Assembly: GCA_905178155.1 (NCBI GenBank)
Contig: CAJINV010000015.1
Span: forward strand, 758,955-822,954
Source: Amoebophrya sp. A120
Taxonomy: Eukaryota > Sar > Dinophyceae > Syndiniales > Amoebophryaceae
Direction: 5' to 3'
Length of the DNA stretch: 64,000 nucleotides
The translations under genes and the position numbers were made by a program. Positions 32,601-45,054 of this stretch are shown in pieces. Under the pieces are notes generated by a model, which saw nothing but the letters and a program-made list of their open reading frames with translations, had not been told where the DNA came from and searched no databases. Position 1 is the stretch's first letter, and each line of letters begins with the position of its first letter.

Positions 32601-35600
32601 GAGCTGCAGAGCGGTTGCAGGAGCTGTCAGCGTAGTAGTTCCAGAAGATTTCATCTTCGATGTCGCAAGAAGGTCGATGTCAACGTCTTTTTCTACTTCC
32701 TTGCTGTTCTTGTGCTCGAGGACATGATCTGCGCTATTTTTACTACGCGCCCCGCCCTCCAAAAGTAGTTCCTTTTTTCTTTTCTTCTCTTCCTCCTTCC
32801 TCTTCGCTTCTTCGGCCTTTTGTCGTCGCAGCTCTTCCTTTTTCTTTTGCTTGATCTGGTCCAAATACGCGTTTAGCCGCCTTCGGTTCACGGACCGAAA
32901 CCCGCAGTGACTGTTGGAGCGGAGCTTCGCCTGTTTCCAGCCCAGGTAGCAAGTGAAAGAAGAAGGCTTATTCGGCGAGGAGGAAGTTGATGATGAAATT
33001 GAACCAAAACCGGACGAAGCCGACGTGCCGGCCTGTGTAGTAGAAGATGACGTCGCACAAGAACTTCTTCCGTCACTGCAAAAGTTGACAATCCCTTGCC
33101 GCCAGCTGAGGTCAACAGCAACCTCGTTCTTCTCCATCAAAACAGGTTCCAGCCTGGACTTCTCTCCCCCTTTGTTCCGTTCCCGGTTCCAGGTTTCCAG
33201 GTAAGAGATTTTCTCAAAACTGGAGAAGGAGTGGCTCCGCGGCAAGTAGCGCTTCTCCCGGTGCTCAAAAGCGTTATACTCGCTGTAAAAAGGATCGTCT
33301 TCGATAGCGGCTCTTTCCGCTGCTTTGTCCTGTTTCTTCTTGGCGGCATTTTTCTTGTCACCATCTGCATCTTCATTTTCATCGGCCTCGTTTTTCTTCT
33401 TGTCAGAGGCAACTGCAGCCACCGTTCCTGACGAAGCTGCGCCGGGTTCTTCATCTTCTTCATCTTCTCCACCTGAATTTGCTCTTCCTCGCCGATGATC
33501 TTGATGCCGATCGCTTTTTCCTTTCTTCCCCCGGCCTTTCCTGCCCTTCCCTTTACCCTTGTTCCACGAGTTTTTCCCTTGTCCTTTTTTTCCACCTTTT
33601 AACTTGTTCTGGAGTGCGCGCGGCAGGTGGGCTAGGTCGAAGATGTCCTGGGGTTCGTGCTCCTGGTCATCTTCGTCCTTCTCAGAACCGCTGGATTTTG
33701 TCGGCTGTGAGGAAGGGTCTGTGTCTGAAGAATCTCCCACCTCTCCTCGCTGCCGCTTGTTGTCCTTCTTTCTGGTAGAAGTGCTTCGGCGCGTCTTCGT
33801 TTTCCCTCCTGTAGCGTCACTTTCTTCCGACACAGAAGGTGATACTGAAGCAGTAGAAGTTTTTGATGTTCGTGATGCACAGTCTTCACTGTGGTCAACA
33901 TCCTCGCCTGCTGCCTTCTCTTTATCCACGCCAGACGAGTGGTCGCGCAAGCCCATTTTCTTCAGCGCCTTCTCGAAATCGGTCTCGTCCTGGCCGCTCG
34001 GTGAATCCAAATCATGATCTTGGTCGTCGTTGAGTTCCGCCCAGGCTTTTTCCAACTCGATAAGGTCTCCCTGAATTCGCTTGAACTCTTTCCGCAGTTC
34101 TTTTTCCTCCTCACCACCGAACCTTTGCGCATAGTCCTCCTCATCCGATTCCGTGGACGGGGATTTCGATCGGGCAGTAGAAGAAGTAGAGGAGCCTGAA
34201 CTAGTAGAGGACGACCTTGAAGAGGACGAGGAGGTTCTTGGGGTGGACAACTTCGAGTTATTAGGGGACCTCCGTGAGCAGGAGGGCGATCTTCTGTCAG
34301 AATCTTTGTCTGAGCGTGAACAAGCGCCTTCTCTTCTGCGTCCTCTACTCCTGTCCAAAGTAGACCGTCCCCGACGAGAAACAGCAGATTTTTTCGACGC
34401 TCCTGCGCCGTCTTCTTCCGAACAAGTAGATTCTCCACTACTTCTAAACCCGCCCTCTCTTATCAACTGCCGCGCTTTCTTCATCGTTTCTCTTTTCCGG
34501 GTCTTTTTGGCTTTCCTTTCCAGCATCCTTTCCGTCTTGCGGATTTCTCGCTGCCGGAGACGCTCAATTGCTCTGGCCGATAGAATTCCGGCTAAAGCGG
34601 TCTTTTCCCAAATTGTATCCACAGGAAATTTCCCGTACACATACAGCTACAGATCCAGATGCGGTCTCTGCATGACAAAACTTGGCTTCGATCCTAGTTT
34701 AGCATGACAAGTTTTACGCTCCAAATTGGTAGAATTTGTGATGCATGTTGTACATGAACGGGAAATTTGTATTGCATAAACTGATTTTTTCTCTTCGAAT
34801 TCTGCTTGTTTTTCCTTCACAGCTTTTTCCAATGCTCTCCTCTTCTCGTTTTCCAATTCGATCCACCTCGACATTTCCTCGTTCTCGACCATCCAATCGT
34901 CGATTTTCGCGAGCGCACGCTCCAATTTCTGTTCCACCCGGCTCCGCATCCCGGATTCGATCAGTGGGCCGCAAATCAAGACATTTGATCTTTTCAAAAC
35001 GATAAACTTATCCAAGAAGAAAAACCGCTCAGATTCCGACCGGATTTCGCTGGAGTCTAGCGCGACCGTGACGTATTCTTCTTCGTAATAATCGTGCGCG
35101 GGATCCTCGGAAAAGTAAATTGCCGTCCGCCCGAGCCGGCCCTTCAATTCCGGGAACTCTTCGCACTGGAGAATGTAGCACAGCTCCTCCGTCATCTTCA
35201 GAGTTGACATCCTGCCCTCCCTTAACTGTAGCAGAAACTGCTCCGCTTCCACGTGTCGCATTTTATTGAACTGAAACCTCCGGCAGAACAGCTCCTTCAA
35301 TTCCACCCTGACTGTATAGGGCTCCAAAAACGGCGACTTCGTGTGGCATCTCGCTTTCCGCCCCTCGCTACCCTCCCACATCACTTGCGCCATGCAGTCT
35401 GCGCGGAAGTGGCCGACTGGATACGCGTTCGCCACGTCGAATTCCCGCCAGTATTCGTAGCAGAAACAAGGCTCGAAGGCGGATATGAAGTGGAACCAGG
35501 TCGCGTCACGGAGAAAAGGATTTCCACCGAAGAGTAACGGCCCCTTGTGATCCGGCTGCAGCCAGATCCGGTGATCAAACTCTCTTTCTCTTTGCAGGTG

Positions 35601-38600
35601 TCGCCAATTTTGCATCATTTTGGTTCCCATCGACTGTTTCAATTCTGGCGGGAGACCGTCTAACGCTTCCGAGCCCGGGAAGTGGTAATCCTTCTCCAAG
35701 TGGAGTTTGTATTCGTGAAAATTCTCTTCGTTCAGCTCTGTGTTCAATTTTTCGCTCGTTCCAGGTGGGACGGGGAAAGAGTAGCCATTCTGGTCGTTAA
35801 AGTGATCAGTTGCGGTGATGGATTTTTGCCTCTGAAGGTCTGCCTGGAGCATGCGCTGCCAAGATGATTTTTGGGACAACTTTCGTGTTGGCGCTGACGT
35901 AGTTGTTGGTACAGGCCTGCAGAGAAGTAGGTCCTCTTGGTCTTGCTGATCATTTTCGATGTCACTTAATGCTTTTTTGCCACCTGGTGCTGCTGTTTCG
36001 GCAAACCTCACCCTCTTTGACCGCTTCACCTGGTCTACTTGGAGCTCGGCCGGCTGTCCCGCGGTTGAAGCATCAACCCGCCTTTCTCCCCTGCCATGCT
36101 GGTCTCTTCGCTCTCTCTTGCGGCGGCGGCCTGCTCTCTTGCGGCGCCCGATGGAGGAGCTATCGAGGTTATTTTCAATATCCGCCAGCTCCAAATCATC
36201 CCTTGTGTTTTCTTCATATTGCGGCTCCGCCCCAAGTTGCTCGCGCTTCTCCCGGTCCGTCAGAATGCGCCTGGTGTGGTCGATAATCCCGAACCTCTCC
36301 CTAAATTCCTCCGAGAAGACAAATTGATTTCGGTTTGCGCCAAAGTTGTGCAGGAAATCTTTCTGCGTCTGCTTTTCGTCGTCCTCGTCGTCGTCGTCCC
36401 CAATCATAGCACAACAAGTCCACGACCTCCCGGCTGCTTCCTCCGCTTCGAATAGCTGCTCGTACTTCGAAAGCTCACTCATTTTGTCGAGAACCAGGGA
36501 TTTGAAGCAGTTTGAAGCGGTTGACCCCAATTGGGTGAATTTTTCCGCGTTTCGTCTTAAGAAGGCCCACCAGGAGGAAACGGGGACCAGATCTTGTTCA
36601 CCCGAAGCGGCTTGCGAAACTCTGCCCGGCTCCGTGGTCTGCGTCGTCGAAGGTGGAACAGCGGTCGTCGCTGAGGTTGATGTTGATCGGCCGCCGTGGT
36701 CTGCACGGCCACAATTCTTTATCTGCATCGCCTCTATCTCCTCCAACAACCGGTCCGCAATGTCCGTCCGTTTCTTCCGCTCCGTCTTCCGATACAACTG
36801 CTTCACTTTCTCACAGTTCGGAAACTGGTCGAGGAAATCCGTCTCGGTAGGGTCAAGCAAGAGGTACTCTTTCGCTCGCAACTTGGAAATAACAAGCTCG
36901 ACTTTCGGAAGCAAATTCCTAACCGCGTTGGCGCCGAGGGAGGGGAAGTTTGTGGTGACGAAACGCTCGAAGTGGTGGAATTTTTGGTAATCTTCTACGC
37001 TGGAGGACGACACGGACACTTCCGCGTGTTCCTTAGCAGCTCGCTCCCCTTTACTCCGGTCGTGAAAATGGGGGATGACTTCCAGCCGATTGGTCTCTGG
37101 GTTGAAAACCCAAGACGTCTTCATCCGCTCCTTATTTCCCTGTGACACCCCGCCAAAATTCCGCATGAACAACCGCATATCTTCCGCACTCAGGGCCTGC
37201 ACCGAAATTTTTGAGATGCCGGGAATCATGATGCTTGCCGGGGCATGATCATCGTGGGGAGCGGTTATTTTTCTAGCAAAACTGTCCTCAACGCCGCCAG
37301 ATGAAGAAGAAGACTGATGCTCTTCTTGCGACGTCGTCACCCATTGAAAATCCAAACTCTCGGCCAGATTGCTGTCTTCTTGGCTAGTGCCAGTGCGAGT
37401 GCCAGCAACTGGATTAAAAACACAACTCTCTTCCCTTTTCCGGCTCTTCCACGACATATTGAATTCCATCGTCCCAATTTTGCACTTTGTGCTCACGATC
37501 TCCGAATTCTGCCATGCCCGTGCCTCCTCCATCGGCTTAATCAGCTCCCCCCGGCTATGGAAGCGTCAGGTTTGAAATCGACAAAGTTGAAATGATTTGT
37601 CATGCATAAAATGGATACCAGTCGGAAGCCCAATTTCCAAGCGGCGCATGACAAATTTTCGGAGCACCGGAATCCAATTTGTCATGCTGTTTGGGCACAG
37701 AAGACTGCTTTTGTCATGCTTCTTTAGCAGCTCTATCCCAAACCCTAAATAGGCGCACAATCTGCCTCACTTGTCATCCCGGCAAGACAGGCACTTCACG
37801 CCTTGCATTTTATGCATGACAAATCATCTCAACTTTGACGATTTCAATCCTGACAGATCCATACCGGCCGTCGGTGAAAACGTACTCGATCAAATCGTTT
37901 TTGTCCTCAAAGTATGCATTGCAAAAATGTCTGGCTGGTCTGAAAAAAGGCAAGGTTTGTCATGCTCGGCCAGCATGAGTCTCATGTCTGTCATGCATCA
38001 ACGCAGTATGACATGCAGAATAGGCAGCACGTAGCAACTGAAAAATTTGTCATGCTTGGCCGGCAATTGAGATGTCCTCATGGTTGTTCAACCCGCATCA
38101 CAAGTTTATTCCAGTAGAAGCCCCGGACATATTTGCAATGCATACGAAGAAGTCCTGTTTCTGTGTCCGATTGAAATCTTTCTTGTCGATGTTCACGGCG
38201 TGGAAGTGCTTTCCGCTGTACACGTACGGTTTATGCAATACAAATTTCCCGCACATGTACAAGATGCATCACAAATTTCGCCAATCTGGAGCGTAAAACT
38301 TGTCAGGCTAAACGAGAATCGAAGCCAAGTTTTGTCATGCAGAGACCGCATTTGTACGTGTACGGGAAATTTATTGTGAATACGGTTTTGGATTATCACA
38401 TTCCATATCAGAGTCGAACTTCGGGTCTTCCGCTAGATCTACCACGAAGTTGTGCTTTTCCAAATTTTTTTCCGCTAGTTCTTCCAAAATTGAATCGTCG
38501 AGTGTTAACCGTTTTTGTTTGACAAGCTTGAGGTTCCATTTTCTCAACTTCTCATTGATGTACTCCTTGTTCCCCCGATCCCGTTTTTTGTACTTTTTGA

Positions 38601-41600
38601 TCAGCTTTTTCTTTTCCTTTTTCAACTTTTTCGCATAATATCGCTTGAAGTCTTCGATCCACAGTTTCTTCATCAACGTCGTGGTCGTGTGGACGATATC
38701 GTGTGCAAAAGTAGCGTACGACTAGTATCAGTATGATGAATCGCAAGGAAAATCAAATTTGTAATGCGGATTTTCCTTGGCAACTAGATTTGTAATGCAG
38801 AAGTGCAATTAGTACGAGTACGATACTTTTGCATTGCATAGACGAGTTCCCAACAGGCTTCGGTGTTTGGGATGAATTTTCGTGTGGATTTCTTCGTCCT
38901 CGGGTCGTAGAAATCCTTGTACCAGTGGAAAGATGTGGAAAGAGGGGCTACGGCGTCTTCATCGTCTGTGGGTGAAGGAGAGGAAAACGGCTGCTTCTGC
39001 TTTTTCGGTTGCTTCTGCTGTTTCGCTTTTTTCTCACGCCTCGACGGTCTAGTCGTGCTGCTGGTGGATGATGTCGGTCTAGCCTTCGGCATAGTGCTGG
39101 GGGCACCCGTACTAGTTGTCGCTGCAGACTCTTCGGGTGGTCGTTTCTGCTCCACTTCAGTGTCTTCTGCATTTTGGCCCGGATCCTCCTTCGACTGATT
39201 TTCATTTCCCGTGCCTGCCAGAAGGAGAACTTCTTCGTCCTCCTGCTCCGTGCCCGAAGCATCATCATCTGCTGCTTCGCTGCTTTGTGTTTGCTCCTGC
39301 ACCACTTGCTCGTCAAAATTGCAATGATAATCCTTTTTCCAACCCGCAGCCAGCATTCGGCGCTCTAGCAGCATCGGATTCAACTCCAAATCATGATCAC
39401 TTGCCCGCTCGTACAACGGCGAAGAAGAAGATGCACGAACCGGACCATGATGATGTACTGTGGCTCCAGCCAGATCTCTTTCCTCATCCTCGCGAAAACG
39501 AATTGCTCCACCGCGGCGACGTGGAGGTCCTTTCCCCACCTCGTGTCGCTTTTCCTTCTGTGCTGCTCGACGTCCTCCACGACTGCTCGCGGTGTCAACG
39601 ACATCCCCAGCAGCAGCAACACGGTTGATGGCGCGAAGACCTCCTGTGTTTCTACTTCTTTTTTTCAGCAAAAACTCCCGTCCCACACCACGAACAGCAC
39701 TACAGGTTTTCCCTGCCATCATTCCGTCTTCCTCAAAGTTCGTCACGAACTTCGACAAATCGAACTTTTTCTGCTCCCAGATCGAGTTCTCATCGGATTC
39801 GTCGACCGCAGTGGAGGAGTCGCCGGAACAGGCGGAGTCGGAGCCACGACCACCTCCAGAGTCGGACGAGAAGGTGGAAGAAGTTCTCCTTCTACTTCTT
39901 ATTGCATCGGACGACAACGTGGACGAGGACTCTGAACTAGTTTTACCACGACCAGCACGAGCTCGAGAGACAGCAGCTTTTGACATAGTTGGACAGTCCC
40001 CGTCCTCTGTGTCACTCGAAGAGGTTAGCGATGATGATGAAGACCAGCTTGATGCACTTGAAGTGGCGGAGCTTGTGCTTTGGCCGGAAGATGATGCATC
40101 GCTACTTGCACCACCACCCGGATGAGGTAGTAGAAGCTCCTTTTGTTGTTCAACACAACTCTTTGATGCGGTGCGTTTTCCTGCCGTGGCGGCCTTGAGT
40201 TTCAGATCAGGGTCTACTGTACTTGCTGCTGTAGTAGTCCGCGCGGTGTTCTTCCTCCCGTTTCTTCGCTCTACTTCTGAAGAAGCCGTAGGAGTGCGAT
40301 CTTCTATTTCTCCCGACGCAGTTTCCGCTCCTAGCGCCGACGCTGGTCGTTTGCGTGTCCTCCTGGACGAGCGTTCTTTTCTCTTGTTACCCTTGCGAGA
40401 GCGCCGGTCGCAAACATCTTCACCGGAGTGCGAGCTGGCGCTTTTTTTTCGTCTCCTCGCCGAAGAAGATGCGGACGACTTCCCAACTGGAGGACAAGGC
40501 TGCTCGCCCTCCCCCGGTCGCGCAGTTCTGCTAGACTCTTTTGAACATGTCCCGGAACGCGAAGAACGCGACGAAACTGTCTCTTTGACTTTGTCCTGTT
40601 TCCGTTTTCTCGCTTCTACAACTTTCTTCGACTTCTCTATCTTTATTTCCGGACGCCGGAACTGCGAAGACGAACTGCTCGATGCACTAGATGTTGAATC
40701 CTCACTGCTAGTCGTGCTCGTCCTCGGATTACGAGGACTCCGATCTTGTTCAGCACTCGAACCATCCTCGTTCGCCTCCAAAAAAGCTTTCATCTTGCTC
40801 CCGGGACTAATGGGCGCGGCTTCTTGATCGCTGATTTTGCACTTGATGTTCCTGCGCGTCACATCTCCGGGCGCGTCCATGAGCTCGGATTCAACATCTT
40901 GATCTTCTTCCTGTTCCTGTGCAAGGTCGTTTTCCGATGAGCAACTTTTGTCTACTCTGTTGCCAGTTTCATCTACTTCACGGCCGGAGTTCTTCTGCTT
41001 TTTCTTTTTCTTCTGAACAGACTGGTCCCTTTCCCGATCTGCTTTTCTGCTCTTCTTCCCCAGCCGACCGCGTTCGCGTTCCCCAGAGCCAGAGCCACAT
41101 CTATGAGTTTTGCTTTGGTTCTTGTCTGATTTCCGCCTTTTCGTTTTGTCCTTTTTCTTCTTTCTCTTTCCCACATCTTCACTGTCGTTTTCGTCAAACA
41201 AAGACTCTTGCCTTTTCCTTTTGTCTACCGCACGGCGCCGGCCCGCATCGCGATCGCGAGTACCGCTCTGATGTCCTCGAGCGACCTTCCTCGCAGAATC
41301 TTTTTTCTCACCGCTGTCTGATGAAGAAGAAGATGTACTATCGGTATCTGATCTATAATCCGCACGATCGAGGGCTCTTCGCCGCCTCATTTTCCGCTTT
41401 TTCCTCTTTTTCTTTCTTTTCCTATTCCTGCTTTTTGTTCTACTTCTTCGTTTACTTTTACTTTTATTCCCACCCCCGAGAGCCTGCTGCTCTTGCTCCT
41501 TATCCTTTCCACCGATCTGTCGCACCAATCTGCCGCGAGCGTCTAATTCCCGGATCGATCCATAGAGCTTTTTCTGGTTGCCCCAAGCGAGTTTCGGATG

Positions 41601-42981
41601 GTAATACTCCTTCATGGACTCGTCCAAAGCCCTCGTGTCTACCTTCGGCTTCTCGTCTTCTTGTTTATCCCTGTTTTGATCCTTTGCACCCTTGTTTCCT
41701 TTTTTCTTTTTTTCCTTCGCTTTTTTCGCTTCTTCCTCAGCTTTGGCAGCCTCCTGGTTCATCTTTTCCAGGTTAGCCCAGGTCATTTCCTCCGTGTAAA
41801 CAATCGCGCCGTCGTCGACCGCCGGGGTTGCAGTTTTCTTTCTGTCTTTGTAGTTTCTGATCCTCTCATATCCTGTGCAAAAGTAATATCGCACTCGTAT
41901 AAATGCCAGGCTAGCATGACAAATCAAAATCTGGTTTCTTAGGTAATTTAGCATGACAAATTTGATTTTTCATGCAGAGCTAATTTGTAATGCAATTTAT
42001 ACTAACTAGTACGATGCTTTTGCACAGCATATCTCATCGTCCTCCCTCCCAAACAACCGCAAACCCGAATTCGTCACCTTCTGCAATGGTCCGTATTTCT
42101 TCGCCCGTCGCTCTACGGAGCTATCGGTGTTCTCGGAGCTGTAGTTTTTGTCGCCAGGATATCCAAAAGAAAAGACCCACCCGCATCCATTTTTGCACGA
42201 TCATGAATAAAACTGGATAATTCAATGTAAATACATGCGTATGCCTGGTTGTGATTCGCATGACAACTTGGATGGGTCGGGTTGTTTTTTTGTGGATAGA
42301 GGAGGCTCAAAATCGGAATTATCACTGCTATTATCTCTCTCCTTCCCGTACTCCCCGTGTGTACCGTCATGGTACCGCTTGTGCAGCCCGAAATACTTGT
42401 CCCAGGCTTTGCGTTATGAACTGCAAAATTATCGTACTAGTATAAATCGCATGACAAATTAGCTCAGCATGACGAATGGAATTTGTCATGCTGTTTTACC
42501 TTGGGATAAAGATTTGCAATGCATGACTGCGATTACTACGAGTACGATACTTTTGCACAGGATATGCGTAAATTCGGGTGCGCGCGAATCAGTCGCTCGA
42601 CTCGAGATTCCGGGCAGACGACTATCAAATGTAAAAATGTCTGGGTCTGGAAGAATACAAACTTGTGATGCGCATTTCAGAACACAGAAAAATCTCTCAT
42701 GCATAGGTAGCAAAAGCTGCCCGCTTTCTGTCACCAAAGTGGGGGGCTTGTCATGCGGATTCGGCATTGCGGAAGCTTCTCGAAACCTGTGACGCTGGAG
42801 CTTCCACGCCAGACCTTCTGTGTCATGCAAAAACAGCATGACTCTTCCAGACCCAGACATTTTTGCAATCCATAACGACCGGGAAAGGACAAGTAGCGGC
42901 ATTGTGGTGGGGCAGCGTCTGTTGCCAGCAGTTCTGGCAACGCTGCCCCGAAAGCATGTGCAGAACCGGGTCGTCGGCCAT
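26605..42981 (-). CDS. Giant zinc-knuckle, K/R/S-rich protein of unknown function
   Basis: A single gene of 14 exons encoding 4,636 residues; I do not recognise it. Start ATG 42981 (MADDPVLHMLSGQRCQNCWQ), stop at 26605. It has a CxxC...HxxxxC motif near the N-terminus (CQNCWQQTLPHHNAATC), then roughly 1,000 residues of Lys/Arg/Ser-rich low complexity, folded-looking blocks (such as TSFHWYKDFYDPRTKK and LRDATWFHFISAFEPC), a CCHC knuckle near residue 3,160 (CLNCGSHVHEAKDC), polyalanine, and Lys/Arg/Glu coiled coils. Zinc knuckles plus SR-like tracts suggest a nuclear RNA-associated role, but that is inference. Exons: 42981-42875, 42622-42565, 42414-42299, 42159-42032, 41868-38841, 38696-38383, 38231-38145, 37912-37864, 37555-34779, 34615-32349, 32239-29989, 29752-29531, 29355-27344, 27154-26605. 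Eleven introners, two GT-AG introns. Frame total 13966-55 = 3x4637. Confidence 0.75.
29753..29988. mobile_element. Introner, family H (giant gene intron 11)
   Basis: 236 bp, ends TATGGTGTTCTCAAACGTTA and ...AACGTTTGAGAACTCCATA, TSD ATCTT on both sides. Joins EYTSKFKMSQPHRTALS. Confidence 0.92.
32240..32348. mobile_element. Short introner, family I (giant gene intron 10)
   Basis: 109 bp, ends TATCCCCTGAAAATAAACC and GGTTAATTTTCAGGGGATA, TSD GCTTT on both sides. Element plus duplication is 114 nt with no stop in the host frame, so the exon also reads straight through it. Confidence 0.88.
34616..34778. mobile_element. Introner, family G (giant gene intron 9)
   Basis: 163 bp, ends TATCCACAGGAAATTTCCCG and ...GGGAAATTTGTATTGCATA. 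Flanks AATTG/AACTG, one mismatch. Joins EEKKSVWEKTALAG. Confidence 0.88.
37556..37863. mobile_element. Introner, family E (giant gene intron 8)
   Basis: 308 bp, ends TATGGAAGCGTCAGG and ...CCTGACAGATCCATA, TSD CCGGC on both sides. Confidence 0.92.
37913..38144. mobile_element. Introner, family A, diverged (giant gene intron 7)
   Basis: 232 bp, ends TATGCATTGCAAAAATGTCT and ...ACATATTTGCAATGCATA; the GGTCTGG part of the right TIR is lost. Flanks CAAAG/CGAAG, one mismatch. Confidence 0.82.
38232..38382. mobile_element. Introner, family G, inverted (giant gene intron 6)
   Basis: 151 bp, inserted in the opposite orientation to the other family G copies: left TATGCAATACAAATTTCCC, right GTACGGGAAATTTATTGTGAATA. 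TSD CGGTT on both sides. Confidence 0.9.
38697..38840. mobile_element. Introner, family B (giant gene intron 5)
   Basis: 144 bp, ends TATCGTGTGCAAAAGTAGCG and GATACTTTTGCATTGCATA, TSD GACGA on both sides. Confidence 0.9.
41869..42031. mobile_element. Introner, family B (giant gene intron 4)
   Basis: 163 bp, ends TATCCTGTGCAAAAGTAATA and GATGCTTTTGCACAGCATA, TSD TCTCA on both sides. Joins GREDDERIRNYKDRKK. Confidence 0.9.
42160..42298. mobile_element. Short introner, family I (giant gene intron 3)
   Basis: 139 bp, ends TATCCAAAAGAAAAGACCC and GGGTTGTTTTTTTGTGGATA. Flanks CAGGA/GAGGA, one mismatch. Confidence 0.82.
42415..42564. mobile_element. Introner, family B (giant gene intron 2)
   Basis: 150 bp, ends TATGAACTGCAAAATTATCG and GATACTTTTGCACAGGATA, TSD TGCGT on both sides. 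Confidence 0.9.
42623..42874. mobile_element. Introner, family A (giant gene intron 1)
   Basis: 252 bp, ends TATCAAATGTAAAAATGTCT and ...ACATTTTTGCAATCCATA, TSD ACGAC on both sides. The interior is very similar to 5370-5620. Confidence 0.92.
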
Positions 42982-45054
42982 CTTGTTGGAAGGATGATGC
43001 AGCAGCAGCGCGCGTGGGCGTGCACCTCTCGACGAGCAGGATTGGCTCTACTACTGCACCAGGAGACGCTGCACCACGAGCGTGAAGGAGGTTGACTTCA
43101 ATTCATTCTTGTTGTAGTCCTCGAGAAGAGAGATGAACCAGACTACTACTATCCGAACGTAGTACCAAGCGCCGCGCTTATTTGCCGCAGCTGCTCAGAG
43201 TAAGCCCGCGTACCGCTGCCCATCTTGCCCCGTTCCTCTCGTCGTAGTTGTGAAACCACCACGAGACAAGGATCTGCTATCAGCTTGCTCCTTCAGGACG
43301 GTGGGTCGGCATCGTGGTTGCGGTGTCGTACCCGAGGACTCCACGCGATTTGACTGGGTTTGAAAATCGATATCGATACAGTGAGGTCGGCTTTCCAGGG
43401 CTCTCTTGTTTAGTCGCGTGTCGCCGAAAAAAAAATATGAATGGCGATGAAGATCGATATGTTCGTATGAAATTATGTACGCATGTTTTTTTTTTCTCTA
43501 ATGTCAATGTGTATGTCTTGCATGTCTATGTCTAAATCTTTCTAGTATGCCATCATGCGGTACTATTGTTTTCATGATTCATTCTTATTTCTTAATCTTA
43601 TGCGATTCATGGAGGAACATTCATTTTTCCTCTTTGCGGAGCTTGCTGAAGTTGAAGATGATCGACAGACTACTCACATTGAGTCTCTCTACGTTGTACT
43701 ACGCATTTACTACAACAAAAAATGGACAAGACTTTCAGTCTTGTTTCCGGCGCGAGGAGAACGTCTAGTTGTACAACAACGATCCGCGGCATCAAAAGTA
43801 GCAAGCGAGCGAAGCGGACGGGCCAGGTACTTGAAAAAAGTTCAACGGTACAACAGAAAAATGATTCAGATCCTGGTCAAGAAAAAAGATGATCACGTTA
43901 AAAAAGTGGACATGGACGTCGGCGCTGGAAGAGAATGATTTAAATGTTGACTCGTCACTTCTGGCGTAACAATAGCCTTCCTTTTTGATGATAGATCTGT
44001 TCACAGAAAAGACACAACTTCGACTTCGTCTTCTTCCGTTACCACAAAAAGCCTAACTACTGTCTCACTACAATACATGATCATGATCGCGCTTGTTTGC
44101 TCGCCCATCACATCAATGATCGCTACTCGCACTACGCCTGTCGCAACTTCTACCAGCCAGAAGCAAGTCGCACGGTGGCCATAGAACAACGCCGCGAGTG
44201 TGTGGGATCTTCACCTTTGGAAAACTACCCAGAAAGTGAGAAGGAGAAACTTCGCACGCGGCCGTGCAAGAAAATGTCTACTCTTTGCCGCGATGTTGAA
44301 GTCGTGTCAACGACTTCTACAATGAACGCGAGGACAAATAAGTGATCGTCATTAGAGGTAGAACAACTGAGACCTCTACTTTACGGGGAAACGCAGCATC
44401 GTTGTGCTTTTCCCGTTTATTTGTGAAAATTTTCATTTTGCATCTGTGCTGGTGAAATTGAAGATAAGTAGCATCCTGAACATACGTGTTTCTTCACGTC
44501 CCCGCGTTTTTGGGACAGCGTCTCACTTCAAGAATTATCGACAAGAAATCGTATAATGTTGCTTGGGAGCAGAAACTTGGGCAGGGGAAACATACACAGG
44601 TAGAGCTAGAGCAGGTTGGGGGACGAAATCATATCACGTAGCTCTTGGTGAGGGGCATCTCCTTCATCTGGCAGCGGCAATTGCCGCGTTTGTGCGCATA
44701 ATTCCGACGAAAAAAAAACTTGAAAAAATGTGTCGTGTAAAGGGGGGGTGCTATGCTGGGTACTGATGGGCTACAGGAGTGCACTTCTCATCTTCGAGTT
44801 CTTTTCCAACCAGCCAGGAGTGATGAACAGCTCATGGTCCGCGAGGACGTGCATCGCGCACGCGCTTGAGCTGCAACGGTGGATATCGACAGTCTACAGC
44901 CTGCGCTGTCGTCCACCACGTTGAATTTTTGTACTCGTCGTCGTGTTGAACGCTATCACTATATCATGCTGCAGCAAAGTAAGGAGCATTGTCCGTGATG
45001 TCCAACGAGTTAAACAAAACCTCCACATCCGCCGTGGGGCATTCTATCGTACAG
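42982..45054. other. Stretch without a recognised gene
   Basis: The longest open frame is 43555-43938 on the plus strand (127 codons, Lys/Arg-rich end), with no family resemblance. No introner termini, tRNA or tandem repeat seen. It includes the upstream region of the giant gene and the 3' flank of the cytochrome b5 gene. Confidence 0.45.

Noticed and set aside
27767-41776. Long plus-strand frames opposite the giant gene (for example 33479-34707 and 39393-41776)
   Set aside because: They are antisense shadows of Ser/Lys/Glu-rich exons with skewed codons, lack family resemblance, and overlap exons whose junctions join in frame.
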